Numbered from the stretch's first letter, positions 54,875-63,658 are shown. The stretch: DNA of 64,000 nt from Elusimicrobiota bacterium (GCA_016722575.1 JADKIY010000001.1:682001-746000); one strand, 5' to 3'. A program made the numbers and translations. The notes: generated from the sequence alone by a model not told the origin.

Positions 54875-55674
54875 TCGGCGCGGCGTTGGCGGCGGGCGCC
54901 GTGGCCGCGGCGGGATTTTCCGCGCGTTGGAACTGGTGGCGCCCCCGGGCCCCGGGCCTTCCGGTGCTCATGTACCACAAAGTCGGGTTCCCGCCGCCGG
55001 GATCCAAACTCAAAAAACTGTGGGTGTCCCCGGAGCAATTCCGGGCGCAGATGGCCTATTTGAAAAAACACGGGTACGCGCCCCGGACGCTGGCCGCGGT
55101 CGCCGCCGACCTCGACGCCGGCTTGCCCCTGCCGGAAAAAAGCGTGGTCCTCACTTTTGACGACGGCTACCGGAACAATTTGGAAAACGCGCTCCCGATC
55201 CTGCGGGAATTCGGGTTCCCGGCGGTGATCTACGTGGTGGTCAACGCCGTGGGCCGGGACAACTTCTGGCACGACCCGGCTTCCGAAACGCGGATTCCGA
55301 TGCTCGACTGGGACGGCGTCCGGGCCCTTCAAAGCGCCGGTTGGGAAATCGGATCCCACACCCTGAACCACGCGCGCCTCTCCCGGCTGTCTCCCGACGC
55401 GGTCCGGACGGAATTGACCCAGAGCCGGACGGTGTTGGCCGAAAAATTGGGGGTCGCGCCGGTTTCCTTCGCCAACCCCTACGGGGACGCCGCGGACGAT
55501 CCCGCGGTCCAGGCGCTCATCCGCGAAGCCGGGTATCGCACCGCGGTGTCCGTCCATCAAGGAAAGGCGGACCTGTCCGGCAACCCCTATTGCCTCCGCC
55601 GTCTCTTCGTCCGCGGGGACGACACCGCCTGGGACTTTCATTTGAACATGACCCGCGGCCGCGCCCGCCTTTAA
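54871..55674 (+). CDS. NodB-type polysaccharide deacetylase
   Basis: 267 residues. A short hydrophobic N-terminus (GAALAAGAVAAAGFSARW) may be a membrane anchor. The CE4 core is complete: LPVLMYHKVG, VVLTFDDGYRNNLENALPIL (the catalytic Asp-Asp), a strand with FPAVIYVVVNAV, WEIGSHTLNHARLSRLSPDA (the zinc His pair), and FANPYGDAADDPAVQALIRE with the Pro-Tyr-Gly signature. It removes N- or O-acyl groups from a glycan; within this cluster the target is probably an LPS sugar or its carrier-linked precursor. Coupled to the GT2 gene by GTGA. Confidence 0.93.
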   Translation: MIGAALAAGAVAAAGFSARWNWWRPRAPGLPVLMYHKVGFPPPGSKLKKLWVSPEQFRAQMAYLKKHGYAPRTLAAVAADLDAGLPLPEKSVVLTFDDGYRNNLENALPILREFGFPAVIYVVVNAVGRDNFWHDPASETRIPMLDWDGVRALQSAGWEIGSHTLNHARLSRLSPDAVRTELTQSRTVLAEKLGVAPVSFANPYGDAADDPAVQALIREAGYRTAVSVHQGKADLSGNPYCLRRLFVRGDDTAWDFHLNMTRGRARL

Positions 55675-55679
55675 TCCCC

Positions 55680-56687
55680 GTGAAGATCCTCATCGTCCAG
55701 CCCCGCCGGATCGGCGACGTTATCGTCACCACCCCCGTCATCGACGCCCTGCGGACGCGGTTTCCCGACGCGCGCATCGAATTCCTGGTGGAAAAAGGCA
55801 TGGCGCCGGTGCTCGAAGGCTACCCGGGATTGGACGAGGCGTTGGTTTTCGAAAAGTCCCGGTTTTGGTTTTGGCTTCGGGAAATCCATCGGCGTCGCTA
55901 CGACTGGGTGTTGGATTTCATGAACAACCCCCGAACCGCCCAGTTGACCTGGGCCAGCCGGGCGCCCGTGCGGGCCGGTTTTGAAACCCCCTTCTGGGGA
56001 ATGGTGTACACCCACCGGGTGGAACGCCCCCCGCGCCCGCTCTACGCCGTTCAAATCAAATTCAATTTGCTTCGTCGGCTGGGCCTGACCCCGGCGGACC
56101 CAGTCCTCCCTCGGATCCCTTTGCGCCCGGCGGATTTTCAGCCCGCGGCGGGGTGGTGGGCCGAAAAAGGCTTGGACGCCTTTCGGGAACGGGTCGCGGT
56201 CCTTCCCATGCATCGGCGCCCCATCCGCCAGTGGCCCGTGGCGCGTTTTTCGGAAACGATCCGACGTCTCTTGGCGGTTCCGGACCGGGCGATCCTCCTG
56301 TTCGGCGGGCCGGAGGAGCGGGGGGAACTTGAAAAAATGGCCGCGGCTTTTCCGGGGCGGGTGTTCGTGATTCCCCCCGGTGGATTGCGTCAGGCGGCGG
56401 CCCTCCTGTCGCGGTGCCACGCGGCGGTCACCAACGATTCGGGGTTGATGCATTTGTCGGTGGCGGTGGGGATTCCGACGGTGACCGTTTACGGCCCCAC
56501 CTGGCCCGAGTCCTGGAACCCGCGCGCCGCCCCCCACCGATACCTTCAAGCCCGGGGGCTCTCTTGCCTGGGGTGCAACCGCGATCAATGCCCCTTCGGC
56601 CACGAGTGCATGGACTGGGTGTCGGTGGATCGGGTGGTCGCCGAGGTCGAAGGCGCCCTCGCCGCGCGGCCCGCCGGGACGCCGTGA
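55680..56687 (+). CDS. Glycosyltransferase family 9, heptosyltransferase-like (2)
   Basis: 335 residues, GTG start. VKILIVQPRRIGDVIVTTPV gives the GT9 N-terminal R-x-GD motif. It continues with FLVEKGMAPVLEGYPGLDEA, YDWVLDFMNNPRTAQLTWAS, VAVLPMHRRPIRQWPVARFS, PPGGLRQAAALLSRCHAAVT, NDSGLMHLSVAVGIPTVTVY, YGPTWPESWNP and a C-terminal Cys cluster CLGCNRDQCPFGHECM. This is the second of two GT9 enzymes in the cluster, so sequential addition of two heptoses is plausible. It begins 5 nt after the deacetylase and overlaps lpxK by 4 nt. Confidence 0.92.
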   Translation: MKILIVQPRRIGDVIVTTPVIDALRTRFPDARIEFLVEKGMAPVLEGYPGLDEALVFEKSRFWFWLREIHRRRYDWVLDFMNNPRTAQLTWASRAPVRAGFETPFWGMVYTHRVERPPRPLYAVQIKFNLLRRLGLTPADPVLPRIPLRPADFQPAAGWWAEKGLDAFRERVAVLPMHRRPIRQWPVARFSETIRRLLAVPDRAILLFGGPEERGELEKMAAAFPGRVFVIPPGGLRQAAALLSRCHAAVTNDSGLMHLSVAVGIPTVTVYGPTWPESWNPRAAPHRYLQARGLSCLGCNRDQCPFGHECMDWVSVDRVVAEVEGALAARPAGTP

Positions 56688-57757
56688 ATTTGCCGTCGAT
56701 GGATTCGCCCGGGGGCGTGTGGTGGCGAGCGGTTCTTTGGGGTCCCGCCCGGCTGTTCGGGGTCGCGACCGCGGCCCGGGCCCGGGCCTATCAACGTGGA
56801 TTTTTCGAGACCGTCCGGATTCCCGTTCCCGTGGTGTGCGTGGGGAATCTGACGGTGGGCGGTTCGGGAAAGACCCCGGTGGTCGAGTGGTTGGCGGAAC
56901 GTTGGATCGCCGCCGGGCGTCGCCCCGCGATTCTCTCCCGGGGTTTCGGGCGTTCCGCCCGCGCCCCGGCGTTGGTGCCCAATCGTCCGGGGGACGCTCC
57001 GCCTTCCGTCGAGTCGGTGGGGGACGAGCCGCGCTGGCTGGCCGGGCGTTTGCCCGGGGTTCCCCTGGGGATCGGCGCCGACCGGGCCCGGTCCGCGGAG
57101 CGGGTGTGGGAGGAATTTCGCCCCGAGGTCCTGATTCTGGACGACGGTTTGCAGCATCACCGGCTCCATCGCGACCGCAATTTGATTTGCTTGGACGCCC
57201 GTCTCGCCCACGGGGTGTGGGGGGAAGGGCGGTCGGCGCCGCTTCTTCCGGCCGGTCCCTGGCGGGAGCCCCCCTCCGCGTTGGTCCGGGGGGACGCGCT
57301 CCTTCTCACCCGCGCCGAACGCCTGGACCCGTCCCAACGGGAGAATCTCCGTCAACGCTTATCGTTTTTTTCCGGGCCGATCGGGGTGGCCCATTACCGG
57401 CTCCGTCTTCGGGACGGCGAGCGGGCCGTTCCCGCCTCCGAAATGACGGGGCGGCCGGTGTTGGCCCTCTCCGGCTTGGCGGATCCGGCGTCTTTCGAGG
57501 AAGGCCTCGCCCGGCTGGGAGGCCAGGTCGTCGGGGAGCGTTTCGGGGATCATCACGCGTTTTCGGCGTCGGAAGCGGCCCGGGCGGTGGAGCGGGCCCG
57601 ACGGGAGGGCCGCCTTCTGATCACCACCGAAAAGGACGCCCAGCGACTGCCCCCCGGGTTTCCGGCCTGGGTGGCGCGCCTGGATTTGGAATGGGAGGAC
57701 ACGGCGTGGACGACGGTCGTCGATTCCGCTATCGGCTCGAATCCCTCGGCGTCTTAG
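56684..57757 (+). CDS. lpxK: Tetraacyldisaccharide 4'-kinase LpxK
   Basis: 357 residues. It phosphorylates the 4' position of the lipid A disaccharide at the inner membrane. It shows the N-terminal membrane-associated helix region, VCVGNLTVGGSGKTPVVEWL with the P-loop, AILSRGFGRSARAPALV, VGDEPRWLAGRLPGVPLGIG, ILDDGLQHHRLHRDRNLICL, PAGPWREPPSAL, RPVLALSGLADPASFEEGLA, FGDHHAFSASEA and LLITTEKDAQRLP. The GTG at 56684 overlaps the upstream stop. Its 3' end overlaps the acyltransferase gene by 52 nt. Confidence 0.96.
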   Translation: MNLPSMDSPGGVWWRAVLWGPARLFGVATAARARAYQRGFFETVRIPVPVVCVGNLTVGGSGKTPVVEWLAERWIAAGRRPAILSRGFGRSARAPALVPNRPGDAPPSVESVGDEPRWLAGRLPGVPLGIGADRARSAERVWEEFRPEVLILDDGLQHHRLHRDRNLICLDARLAHGVWGEGRSAPLLPAGPWREPPSALVRGDALLLTRAERLDPSQRENLRQRLSFFSGPIGVAHYRLRLRDGERAVPASEMTGRPVLALSGLADPASFEEGLARLGGQVVGERFGDHHAFSASEAARAVERARREGRLLITTEKDAQRLPPGFPAWVARLDLEWEDTAWTTVVDSAIGSNPSAS

Positions 57758-58587
57758 GCCTCGTCCGGGCCCTGGGCGTTCTGCCGCCGGCCATGGGCCG
57801 CCGGATCGGCGCCGCCTTGGGAACGGCGTTGGGCGCCGTCGCGGGGAAACGCCGCCGACGGGCCGAGGAAAATATGCGCCTGGCCTTTCCCGAGGTCGGC
57901 GATTCCCAGCGGGCGGCTTGGGCCCGGGACCTCTGGCCCCAGCTCGGACGCGCCGCCTGGGAATTCGCGCGTTTGGCCCGCCTCTCTCCCGACGAATATC
58001 TCGCCGCCGTCGAGGTGCGCGGGCTGGACCGGGTCGTGGCGTCGGCGGCCGCGGGAAAGGGCGTGCTGCTCTTCACCGCCCACATCGGCAACTGGGAATA
58101 CGCCACCCCCTTTCTGTCCTTGGCCGGCCTTCGCCTGGCCGCGATCGCGCGGCGCATCAAGAACCCTTTCGTGGACGCTCTGGTGACCCGGGTCCGGGCG
58201 CGCTTCAACACCCGGGTGATCCTTCACCGGGAAGCGGTCCGGGAATCCCTCCGGTGGTTGCGCTCCGGGGGCGTGCTGGGTCTCCTCTTCGACCAGCGCA
58301 TCACCGAGGGGGGATTGTCGGTCCCGTTTTTTGGACGCCCGGCCCGCACGACGGGTCTTCCGGCGCTTCTGGCTCTTCGAGTCGGATGCCCGGTGCACCC
58401 CATCCATTCTTACCGGGAAAACGGCCGGTTGATCATCGAATGCGACCCGGCCTTGGACATCTCGACGGGTCCGCCGACCGAAGACAATCTCCGGGCGCTC
58501 ATGGAGCAAATGACGAAGGTGGTCGAAGGGTGGATCCGTCGTCATCCGTCCCAGTGGCTCTGGATTCACGACCGGTGGAAACCCTGA
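57706..58587 (+). CDS. lpxL: Lipid A biosynthesis (lauroyl) acyltransferase, LpxL/HtrB family
   Basis: A 293-residue inner-membrane late acyltransferase. Core motifs: GKRRRRAEENMRLAFPEVGD, the catalytic H-x4-E in VLLFTAHIGNWEYATPFLSL, IARRIKNPFVDALVTRVRAR, GGVLGLLFDQRITEGGLSVP followed by FFGRPARTT, and RRHPSQWLWIHDRWKP at the C-terminus. I chose the GTG at 57706 because GGGAGG lies 7 nt before it; the ATG at 57691 is possible. The start is inside the lpxK 3' end, a 52-nt overlap, so the two are tightly coupled. Only one LpxL-type gene is present here. Confidence 0.94.
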   Translation: MDDGRRFRYRLESLGVLGLVRALGVLPPAMGRRIGAALGTALGAVAGKRRRRAEENMRLAFPEVGDSQRAAWARDLWPQLGRAAWEFARLARLSPDEYLAAVEVRGLDRVVASAAAGKGVLLFTAHIGNWEYATPFLSLAGLRLAAIARRIKNPFVDALVTRVRARFNTRVILHREAVRESLRWLRSGGVLGLLFDQRITEGGLSVPFFGRPARTTGLPALLALRVGCPVHPIHSYRENGRLIIECDPALDISTGPPTEDNLRALMEQMTKVVEGWIRRHPSQWLWIHDRWKP

Positions 58588-58628
58588 GACGGCGCCAATG
58601 AACCCGTCGGCCCCGAATGATATGATCC

Positions 58629-59780
58629 ATGGTTGAACGGCGTTTAAAAATCGCCGTCGCCGCCCGCAACGCCGCCGGGTTGTCGGGGGCCTCGACCCTC
58701 CTGTGGGAGGAAACCCGCCGCCTGGCCGCCCTCGGGCACGACGTTCACGTTTTCGCCGAGCGGGTGGACGACGCCCGTTTCGTCGGCGGCGGGGTCCGCG
58801 CGGTTCGCGTGGCCCGGTGGCCCTGGGGGAGCCGCCTTAAGCGGCGGTGGTTCGCCGGCCGGGTGGGGCGCGCCGTCCGCCGGGGCGGATTTGACCTGGT
58901 TCACGGCCACGGGGACCTTCTGAATCAGGACGTGCTCAGCCTTCACAACTGCGTCCACACGGCGCACGAACGGGTGTACGGGGCTCCCCTCCCGTCGGGG
59001 TCCGGCGTCGGGTGGATGCACGAACGTCAACTGCGCGGGCGGCGGTTTCGCCTTTTGATCGCCAACTCCCGCCTCATGAAAAACGACGTGGAAAAGCGGT
59101 TCGGCGTTCCGCCGGGGCGGATCCGGGTGGTTTACCCCGGGGTCGACCCCGCCCGTTTTCGCCCCGAGGACCGGGGGGTTTGGCGGGAGGCTCAGCGGCG
59201 CCGATGGGCGGTGGGCGAAGGGGACGTGGTCGTGGGCCTCGTCACCTCCGGGGATTTCGAGAAGAGGGGGCTGCCCATTTTCCTGCGCGCGTTGGCCCAA
59301 TTGCCGACGGAGGTCCAAGGTCGTGTGCGGGCGGTGGTGGTGGGGAAAGAAACCCGTCCCGGTCCTTATTTGGATTTGGTTCGGTCCCTCGGCTTGGGCG
59401 ACCGGGTGCAATTTGAATCGCCCCAGGTTCACGTCGAAGCCCTCTACCACGCGCTCGACGTCTACGTCCACCCGGCGCCCTTCGAGGAATTCGGCATGAG
59501 CGTTCAAGAGGCCATGGCCTGCGGCGTCCCGGTGCTGACGAGCCGCCGGGTGGGGGCGGCGGAACTCTGGCCGGCCGCGTGGGACGACTGGTTGGCCGAC
59601 GAGCCGGACGCCCCGGGGCTTTCCGCCCGTTTGGCCGCCTTGGCGAAGGACGCCTCCCTCCGCCGGTCCCTGGGCGCCGCCCTGCCGTCCGCGGTTCGCG
59701 GCAACGATTGGGACGCGCATTTTCTGAAATTGCGGGCGTGTTACGACGAGACCTTGGACCTCGTCGGTCGCCCCGAATGA
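58629..59780 (+). CDS. Glycosyltransferase family 4 (GT-B) protein (3)
   Basis: 383 residues. VERRLKIAVAARNAAGLSGA at the start is followed by FDLVHGHGDLLNQDVLSLHN and CVHTAHERVYG, then LLIANSRLMKNDVEKRFGVP, IRVVYPGVDPARFRPEDRGV, VVVGLVTSGDFEKRGLPIFL and VYVHPAPFEEFGMSVQEAMA (E-x7-E motif), then CGVPVLTSRRVGAAELWP. It looks like WaaG-type core transferases. The gap to lpxL is 41 nt. A TATGAT with upstream TG (58618-58626) sits only 2 nt before the ATG and is more likely chance than a promoter. Confidence 0.9.
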   Translation: MVERRLKIAVAARNAAGLSGASTLLWEETRRLAALGHDVHVFAERVDDARFVGGGVRAVRVARWPWGSRLKRRWFAGRVGRAVRRGGFDLVHGHGDLLNQDVLSLHNCVHTAHERVYGAPLPSGSGVGWMHERQLRGRRFRLLIANSRLMKNDVEKRFGVPPGRIRVVYPGVDPARFRPEDRGVWREAQRRRWAVGEGDVVVGLVTSGDFEKRGLPIFLRALAQLPTEVQGRVRAVVVGKETRPGPYLDLVRSLGLGDRVQFESPQVHVEALYHALDVYVHPAPFEEFGMSVQEAMACGVPVLTSRRVGAAELWPAAWDDWLADEPDAPGLSARLAALAKDASLRRSLGAALPSAVRGNDWDAHFLKLRACYDETLDLVGRPE

Positions 59781-59796
59781 ACAACGGAGTACGCCC

Positions 59797-60894
59797 ATGA
59801 TCGGTTCCCCCATCGGGATCGCGGTTCGCGATTTGGCCTCCAGCGGCGGGCGCGCCGCCCTGGAATTGGCCCGCCGGCTCTCGCCCAACGGGTACGAGCC
59901 GCGCCTCGCCGTCCACCGGCTCGGGAACGAACCGACCGAGGCGTCGGACGGACGATCGGTCGAGGTGTCGACCGTCGCGGAATGGCCCCTTTCGTCGTGG
60001 TTGGCGGCGTACAGTTTTGATCGGAGCGCCCGGGCGCGCCTCCGCCGGTGCGACGCCCAATTGATCCACGGGTACGGGGGTTTGGTCGTTCAGGATCTGT
60101 TGACCCTTCCCACGCTGGAGCGGCTCCGCCAGCGCCACGTGCCGGGGGCGCCGCCGCCGTCGTCGGGGATCGGTTACCTTCGGCGGTTGCAGTTGGGCCC
60201 CGGGGGCGCCCGGGCCGTGACGGTGTTTTCCGAAATGGCCCGCCGCGATTTGGCGGAGGTCTACGAGGTGCCGTTGACGTCCGTTCGCGCGATTGCGCCC
60301 GGCGTGGATTCGAGGCGTTTTCGGCCCGACGACCGGGGGCCCAGCCGGTTTACCCTGTTTCGGGTCTCGGGGTGGACGGACCACTACAAGATCGTTTTGG
60401 CCGTCGTGACGGACGACCCCGCCACCCAGGATTTCTCGCTCCTGGCCCGGGCCGTGGACTTGTTGGCGGACCGTGTGCCGTCGGCTCTTTGCGTCCTGGG
60501 GCGGGTCGATTTGTCGAAAAATCCGGCGGTTCAGCATCTCGCCCGGCGCGGGCGGTTTTTCCAGGTGCCGGCCACCCAGCACGTTGAAAAATATTTTGTC
60601 GCCGCCGACGTCTACGCCCTCCCGGCCCATTACGAGGAATTCGGATTGCCGGTCCTGGAGTCCCTGTCGTCCGGGACCCCCGTGGTCGTGAGCGGAAGGA
60701 CCGGCGCCAAAGAAGTGGTGTCGAACGGGACCGACGGCATCGTCGTCGACGATATGCAGGACCCGAACGTCTGGGCCATGGCGTTGGAGCGCGCCTGGTC
60801 CCTGGACCGGACGGTGTGCCGCCGTTCCGCCGAAACCCGCCCCTGGGACGCCCACGTGGCCGCGATCGTTCAGCTTTACCGAGGGCTGATGTGA
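59797..60894 (+). CDS. Glycosyltransferase family 4 (GT-B) protein (4)
   Basis: 365 residues, 16 nt after the previous GT4 and similar to it in layout. It shows IGIAVRDLASSGGRAALELA, DAQLIHGYGGLVVQDLLTLP, AVTVFSEMARRDLAEVYEVP, VRAIAPGVDSRRFRPDDRGP, YKIVLAVVTDDPATQDFSLL and VYALPAHYEEFGLPVLESLS followed by SGTPVVVSGRTGAKEVVSNG. The shared V-x-PGVD-x-x-RFRP-(D/E)-DRG block suggests the two arose by duplication. The acceptor and sugar are unknown; the LPS core is the likely target. Overlaps the ligase-like gene by GTGA. Confidence 0.9.
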   Translation: MIGSPIGIAVRDLASSGGRAALELARRLSPNGYEPRLAVHRLGNEPTEASDGRSVEVSTVAEWPLSSWLAAYSFDRSARARLRRCDAQLIHGYGGLVVQDLLTLPTLERLRQRHVPGAPPPSSGIGYLRRLQLGPGGARAVTVFSEMARRDLAEVYEVPLTSVRAIAPGVDSRRFRPDDRGPSRFTLFRVSGWTDHYKIVLAVVTDDPATQDFSLLARAVDLLADRVPSALCVLGRVDLSKNPAVQHLARRGRFFQVPATQHVEKYFVAADVYALPAHYEEFGLPVLESLSSGTPVVVSGRTGAKEVVSNGTDGIVVDDMQDPNVWAMALERAWSLDRTVCRRSAETRPWDAHVAAIVQLYRGLM

Positions 60895-62105
60895 CCCCCC
60901 GGCCCGCGGACGGCGCCGCCTTTTGGCTGGAGCGGGGGCGGTCCTGGGCCCTGGCGGCCCTGGCGCTGGCCCTTCCCCTTTCGTTGGCGGGCGCCAACGC
61001 GTGCTGGGCCCTGGCCCTGGCCTGCTGGTTGGGCCTTTTGGTGGTCGACCCCGCGGCTCGGCGGTTTCGCCCCACGGGATTGGAAATCCCTTGGCTCCTT
61101 TATTTGGCGGTGGAAGTCGCCACCGCGCTTTGGTCGGACCGCCCCGTCCACAGCTTGGGCAAGGTGAAAAGCGAAATTTTGTTCGTGGTGTTTTTGCTTT
61201 ACGCCCAGGCGCCCGCGGAGCGGCGCCGCCACCTGGGTTTGTTTCTTCTGGGGGCGGGAATCGCCGCGGCCTTGGGGCTGGTTCAGAAAAGCCTCGGCTG
61301 GACGTCCGAGGGGCTCCACGGGGTCGCCCGCCTGCTCGACACCCACCGGGGGCGGGCCCAGGGGTTTTACAGCAATCCGATCACCTACGCGGAGATGCTC
61401 CTTTTCGCCATATTCCTTTCCTTGTCCCGCCGTCGGGCGAGCGGCGCCGGTTCCGCGGCCTGGCCTTGGGGGGTTTTCGTCTTGGCCGTGGCCGCGGCCG
61501 CGGCCAGCGCCACCCGGGCGGTGTGGTTGGCCGGGCCGCTGGCGTTGGGGGGGTGGGCTTTTTGGCGGAGAGATCGACGGGTGGCCCTGGCCTTGGGGGC
61601 GGTTCTCCTGGGCGCGGGCGTCACCGGGTTTGCGTCGCCGGCTTTTCGCGCCCGGGCCGCCAGCATCACGGACGCCCGGACCGACACGTCCCATTTGATC
61701 CGAAAGGGCGTCTGGGTCCGTTGCGCGGAATTGATTCGCCAACATCCCGGACGCGGGGTGGGCATCGGGAACCTGCACATCGCCGGCCGCGACCTGCCCT
61801 GGGGCGGGGCAAGCCCGGATTCGGATTGGACGGAAGCCCACAACATATATCTTCAAATGGCGGTGGAGCGCGGGGTGCCGGGATTTCTGGTTTTTCTCGC
61901 TTTGCTGGTCGTCTATTGGCGTTTCCTTGTTAAAGCGGCGGCCGCCGATCCGGAGTTGGACGGATTGCTTTTCGGGTTTTTGGCGCTTTGTCTGGCGGGT
62001 TTGACCGAATCGTGGACCCACGACTCGGAAGTGGTCCTGTGCCTATATATGTTGCTGGGGGTGGCGGCGGCCCGTCCTCGGGTCCCGCCCGTCGGGGGAA
62101 TTTAG
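60891..62105 (+). CDS. O-antigen ligase / Wzy-like polytopic membrane protein (WaaL family)
   Basis: 404 residues with about eleven membrane helices. The family pattern is an early helix block, FYSNPITYAEMLLFAIFLSL, then SATRAVWLAGPLALGGWAFW with the short Arg-containing motif. A large periplasmic loop follows, with RCAELIRQHPGRGVGIGN and DSDWTEAHNIYLQMAVERGV containing the HN-x-Y-L-x-x-x-x-E-x-G signature. WaaL transfers undecaprenyl-linked glycan to lipid A-core; Wzy polymerases look alike, so the exact reaction is open. GTG start overlapping the previous stop; last gene of the coupled LPS run. Confidence 0.88.
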   Translation: MTPRPADGAAFWLERGRSWALAALALALPLSLAGANACWALALACWLGLLVVDPAARRFRPTGLEIPWLLYLAVEVATALWSDRPVHSLGKVKSEILFVVFLLYAQAPAERRRHLGLFLLGAGIAAALGLVQKSLGWTSEGLHGVARLLDTHRGRAQGFYSNPITYAEMLLFAIFLSLSRRRASGAGSAAWPWGVFVLAVAAAAASATRAVWLAGPLALGGWAFWRRDRRVALALGAVLLGAGVTGFASPAFRARAASITDARTDTSHLIRKGVWVRCAELIRQHPGRGVGIGNLHIAGRDLPWGGASPDSDWTEAHNIYLQMAVERGVPGFLVFLALLVVYWRFLVKAAAADPELDGLLFGFLALCLAGLTESWTHDSEVVLCLYMLLGVAAARPRVPPVGGI

Positions 62106-62232
62106 AACGGGTTTCGCAAATCCCCTGGGAGCCGCCAACGCGGCTTTCGGCCGGCGCGGCTCGAAATTCGTATTCCCGTTCCGAGTGGATTTTCGGAACC
62201 GGTTCTAATAAAATGCGTTTAAGGAGACTTGA
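62106..62232 (+). other. Intergenic region with inverted repeat after the LPS run
   Basis: 127 nt. It contains TTCCGA ... TCGGAA (62180-62197) extended by CCG/CGG with one bulge, followed by CGGTTCTAATAAAAT. There is no T-run, so terminator function is doubtful. The AAGGAG at 62221-62226 belongs to the next gene. Confidence 0.3.
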
Positions 62233-62787
62233 GTGATTGCACGTTTTCGCGTGTTCATGGGTTTTATCGCCGGAGCGTTGTTCCTGTTCCTCTCCCACGC
62301 CGGGGGTTGGCCCCGCGTGGCGCTCGGGCTGGCGATCGCCTTCGGGGGGTTGTTCCTTCGCGGGCGGGCCGCCGGTTATTTGGAAAAAGGAAAACGTCTG
62401 GCCCAGGACGGTCCCTACGCCTGGATCCGCCACCCTCTCTACGCCGGAAGCTTCCTGATGGCCCTGGGTTTCACCGTGGCGGGCACCTCCTCGTACTGGC
62501 CCGTGCACGGATGGATCCTCTGGGCGGTCTTTTTGACTCTTTTTGTCGGCATTTACCCGCGGCGCATTAAAGAAGAGGAAGCGTCTCTGGAGAAATATTT
62601 CGGCGACGCTTGGCGGCAATTCACCTCTCGGAACCGGCGGTTCCTGCCCCGCTGTTCCCCCGTCCGCCGCGAAAACCCCGACCGCTTCGAGTGGGCGCGC
62701 TACCGCAAAAACAAGGAACACAACGCCGCTTTGGGGTGGTTGGCCGGGGTGGCCGTGGTGCTGATTAAAGGGGCGTTGAATGGCTGA
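62233..62787 (+). CDS. Isoprenylcysteine carboxyl methyltransferase (ICMT)/PEMT-like membrane protein
   Basis: 184 residues with four predicted helices. The conserved core GPYAWIRHPLYAGSFLMALG contains the SAM-binding RHPxY motif of the ICMT/phospholipid methyltransferase families, and RRIKEEEASLEKYFGDAWRQ supplies the EExxL...FG block. The C-terminal 45 residues are basic and end in another hydrophobic stretch. It may methylate a lipid or a small molecule; the substrate is not deducible. The GTG start has AAGGAG 6 nt upstream. Its end overlaps the DUF3108 gene by 8 nt. Confidence 0.82.
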   Translation: MIARFRVFMGFIAGALFLFLSHAGGWPRVALGLAIAFGGLFLRGRAAGYLEKGKRLAQDGPYAWIRHPLYAGSFLMALGFTVAGTSSYWPVHGWILWAVFLTLFVGIYPRRIKEEEASLEKYFGDAWRQFTSRNRRFLPRCSPVRRENPDRFEWARYRKNKEHNAALGWLAGVAVVLIKGALNG

Positions 62788-63634
62788 GCGGGGGGCGGCG
62801 GTCCTCGCCGCGCTCCTGTTCCTCGGCCTCGGGACGGCCGCCGCCGAGGGGGCGCCCGCGGCGGCCCCGGCTCCTTTTGTTTGGCGGCAGAAGCCCAACA
62901 CGGTTTTCGCCGTTGGCGAATCCATCGTTTACGCCATTAAATACGGCATCGTGCCCGCCGGCACCGCCCGCTTGGACGTTCGCGCCGAAGAAAAGATCAA
63001 CGGCCGATCCGCTTACCGCTTGGAATGCGTGGCCCGCAGCAACGCCGCCATGGACGCTGTTTTTAAGGTACGGGACCGCAACGAATCCTGGTTGGACCGG
63101 GAAAGCCTTTGCTCCCTCCGCTTTCGCCAGGACATGCGGGAGGGGCTTTTCAAGCGCAAAGTCGAAACCGCCTACGATCCGGTCACCGGCCGCTTCCTTT
63201 ACCGAAAATGGCGGAAGGGCAAGGAGTTTGTTTACGACGGCCCGTCCCCCACCTACACGCAGGACGTCCTTTCCAGCCTCTATTACCTCCGCACCTGCGA
63301 TTTGATCGTCGGGGAATCCGTGTTGGTGGACGCCAATTCGGGAAGCAACAACTGGACGCTGCGGGTCCACGTGATCGCGCGGGAAACCGTCGAGGTGCCC
63401 GCGGGCCGGTTTGTCTGCCTGAAATTGGAGCCCGTGTTGGCCGGCGACGGATTGTTTCGTTCCAAAGGGCGGCTCGAAGTGTGGGTGACCGCCGACGCGC
63501 GGCGCGTCCCGGTCCTCCTTCGTTCCCGGGTGACCGTGGGCGCTTTCGACGCCGAAATGGCGGAATACACGCCGGGGGGCGGCGAAGTGCCGACGGTCGC
63601 CGGCGCGACCAGCGTTCAAACCCTTCGACCCTAG
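62780..63634 (+). CDS. DUF3108-family exported protein
   Basis: 284 residues with a signal peptide (AAVLAALLFLGLGTAAAEGA). The mature part is a beta-rich DUF3108 domain: VFAVGESIVYAIKYGIVPAG, NAAMDAVFKVRDRNESWLDR, FRQDMREGLFKRKVETAYDP, YTQDVLSSLYYLRTCDLIVG, VEVPAGRFVCLKLEPVLAG and LEVWVTADARRVPVLLRSRV. The family is periplasmic and resembles LolA/LolB-like half-barrels, but its function is unknown. It is coupled to the methyltransferase upstream and is followed by a fresh promoter. Confidence 0.88.
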   Translation: MAERGAAVLAALLFLGLGTAAAEGAPAAAPAPFVWRQKPNTVFAVGESIVYAIKYGIVPAGTARLDVRAEEKINGRSAYRLECVARSNAAMDAVFKVRDRNESWLDRESLCSLRFRQDMREGLFKRKVETAYDPVTGRFLYRKWRKGKEFVYDGPSPTYTQDVLSSLYYLRTCDLIVGESVLVDANSGSNNWTLRVHVIARETVEVPAGRFVCLKLEPVLAGDGLFRSKGRLEVWVTADARRVPVLLRSRVTVGAFDAEMAEYTPGGGEVPTVAGATSVQTLRP

Positions 63635-63652
63635 ACGCCGCGGGCGATGTGG

Positions 63653-63658
63653 TATAAT
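63653..63658 (+). promoter_or_regulatory. Extended -10 promoter for the heptose kinase gene
   Basis: TGGTATAAT (63650-63658) is a perfect extended -10, 98 nt before the GTG at 63756. No good -35 is visible, which fits an extended -10. The leader of about 90 nt has no clear ribosome site. Confidence 0.5.

Noticed and set aside
58618..58626. Extended -10-like TGATATGAT before the GT4 gene at 58629
   Set aside because: It is 2 nt from the start codon, so a transcript from it would lack the start; probably chance.
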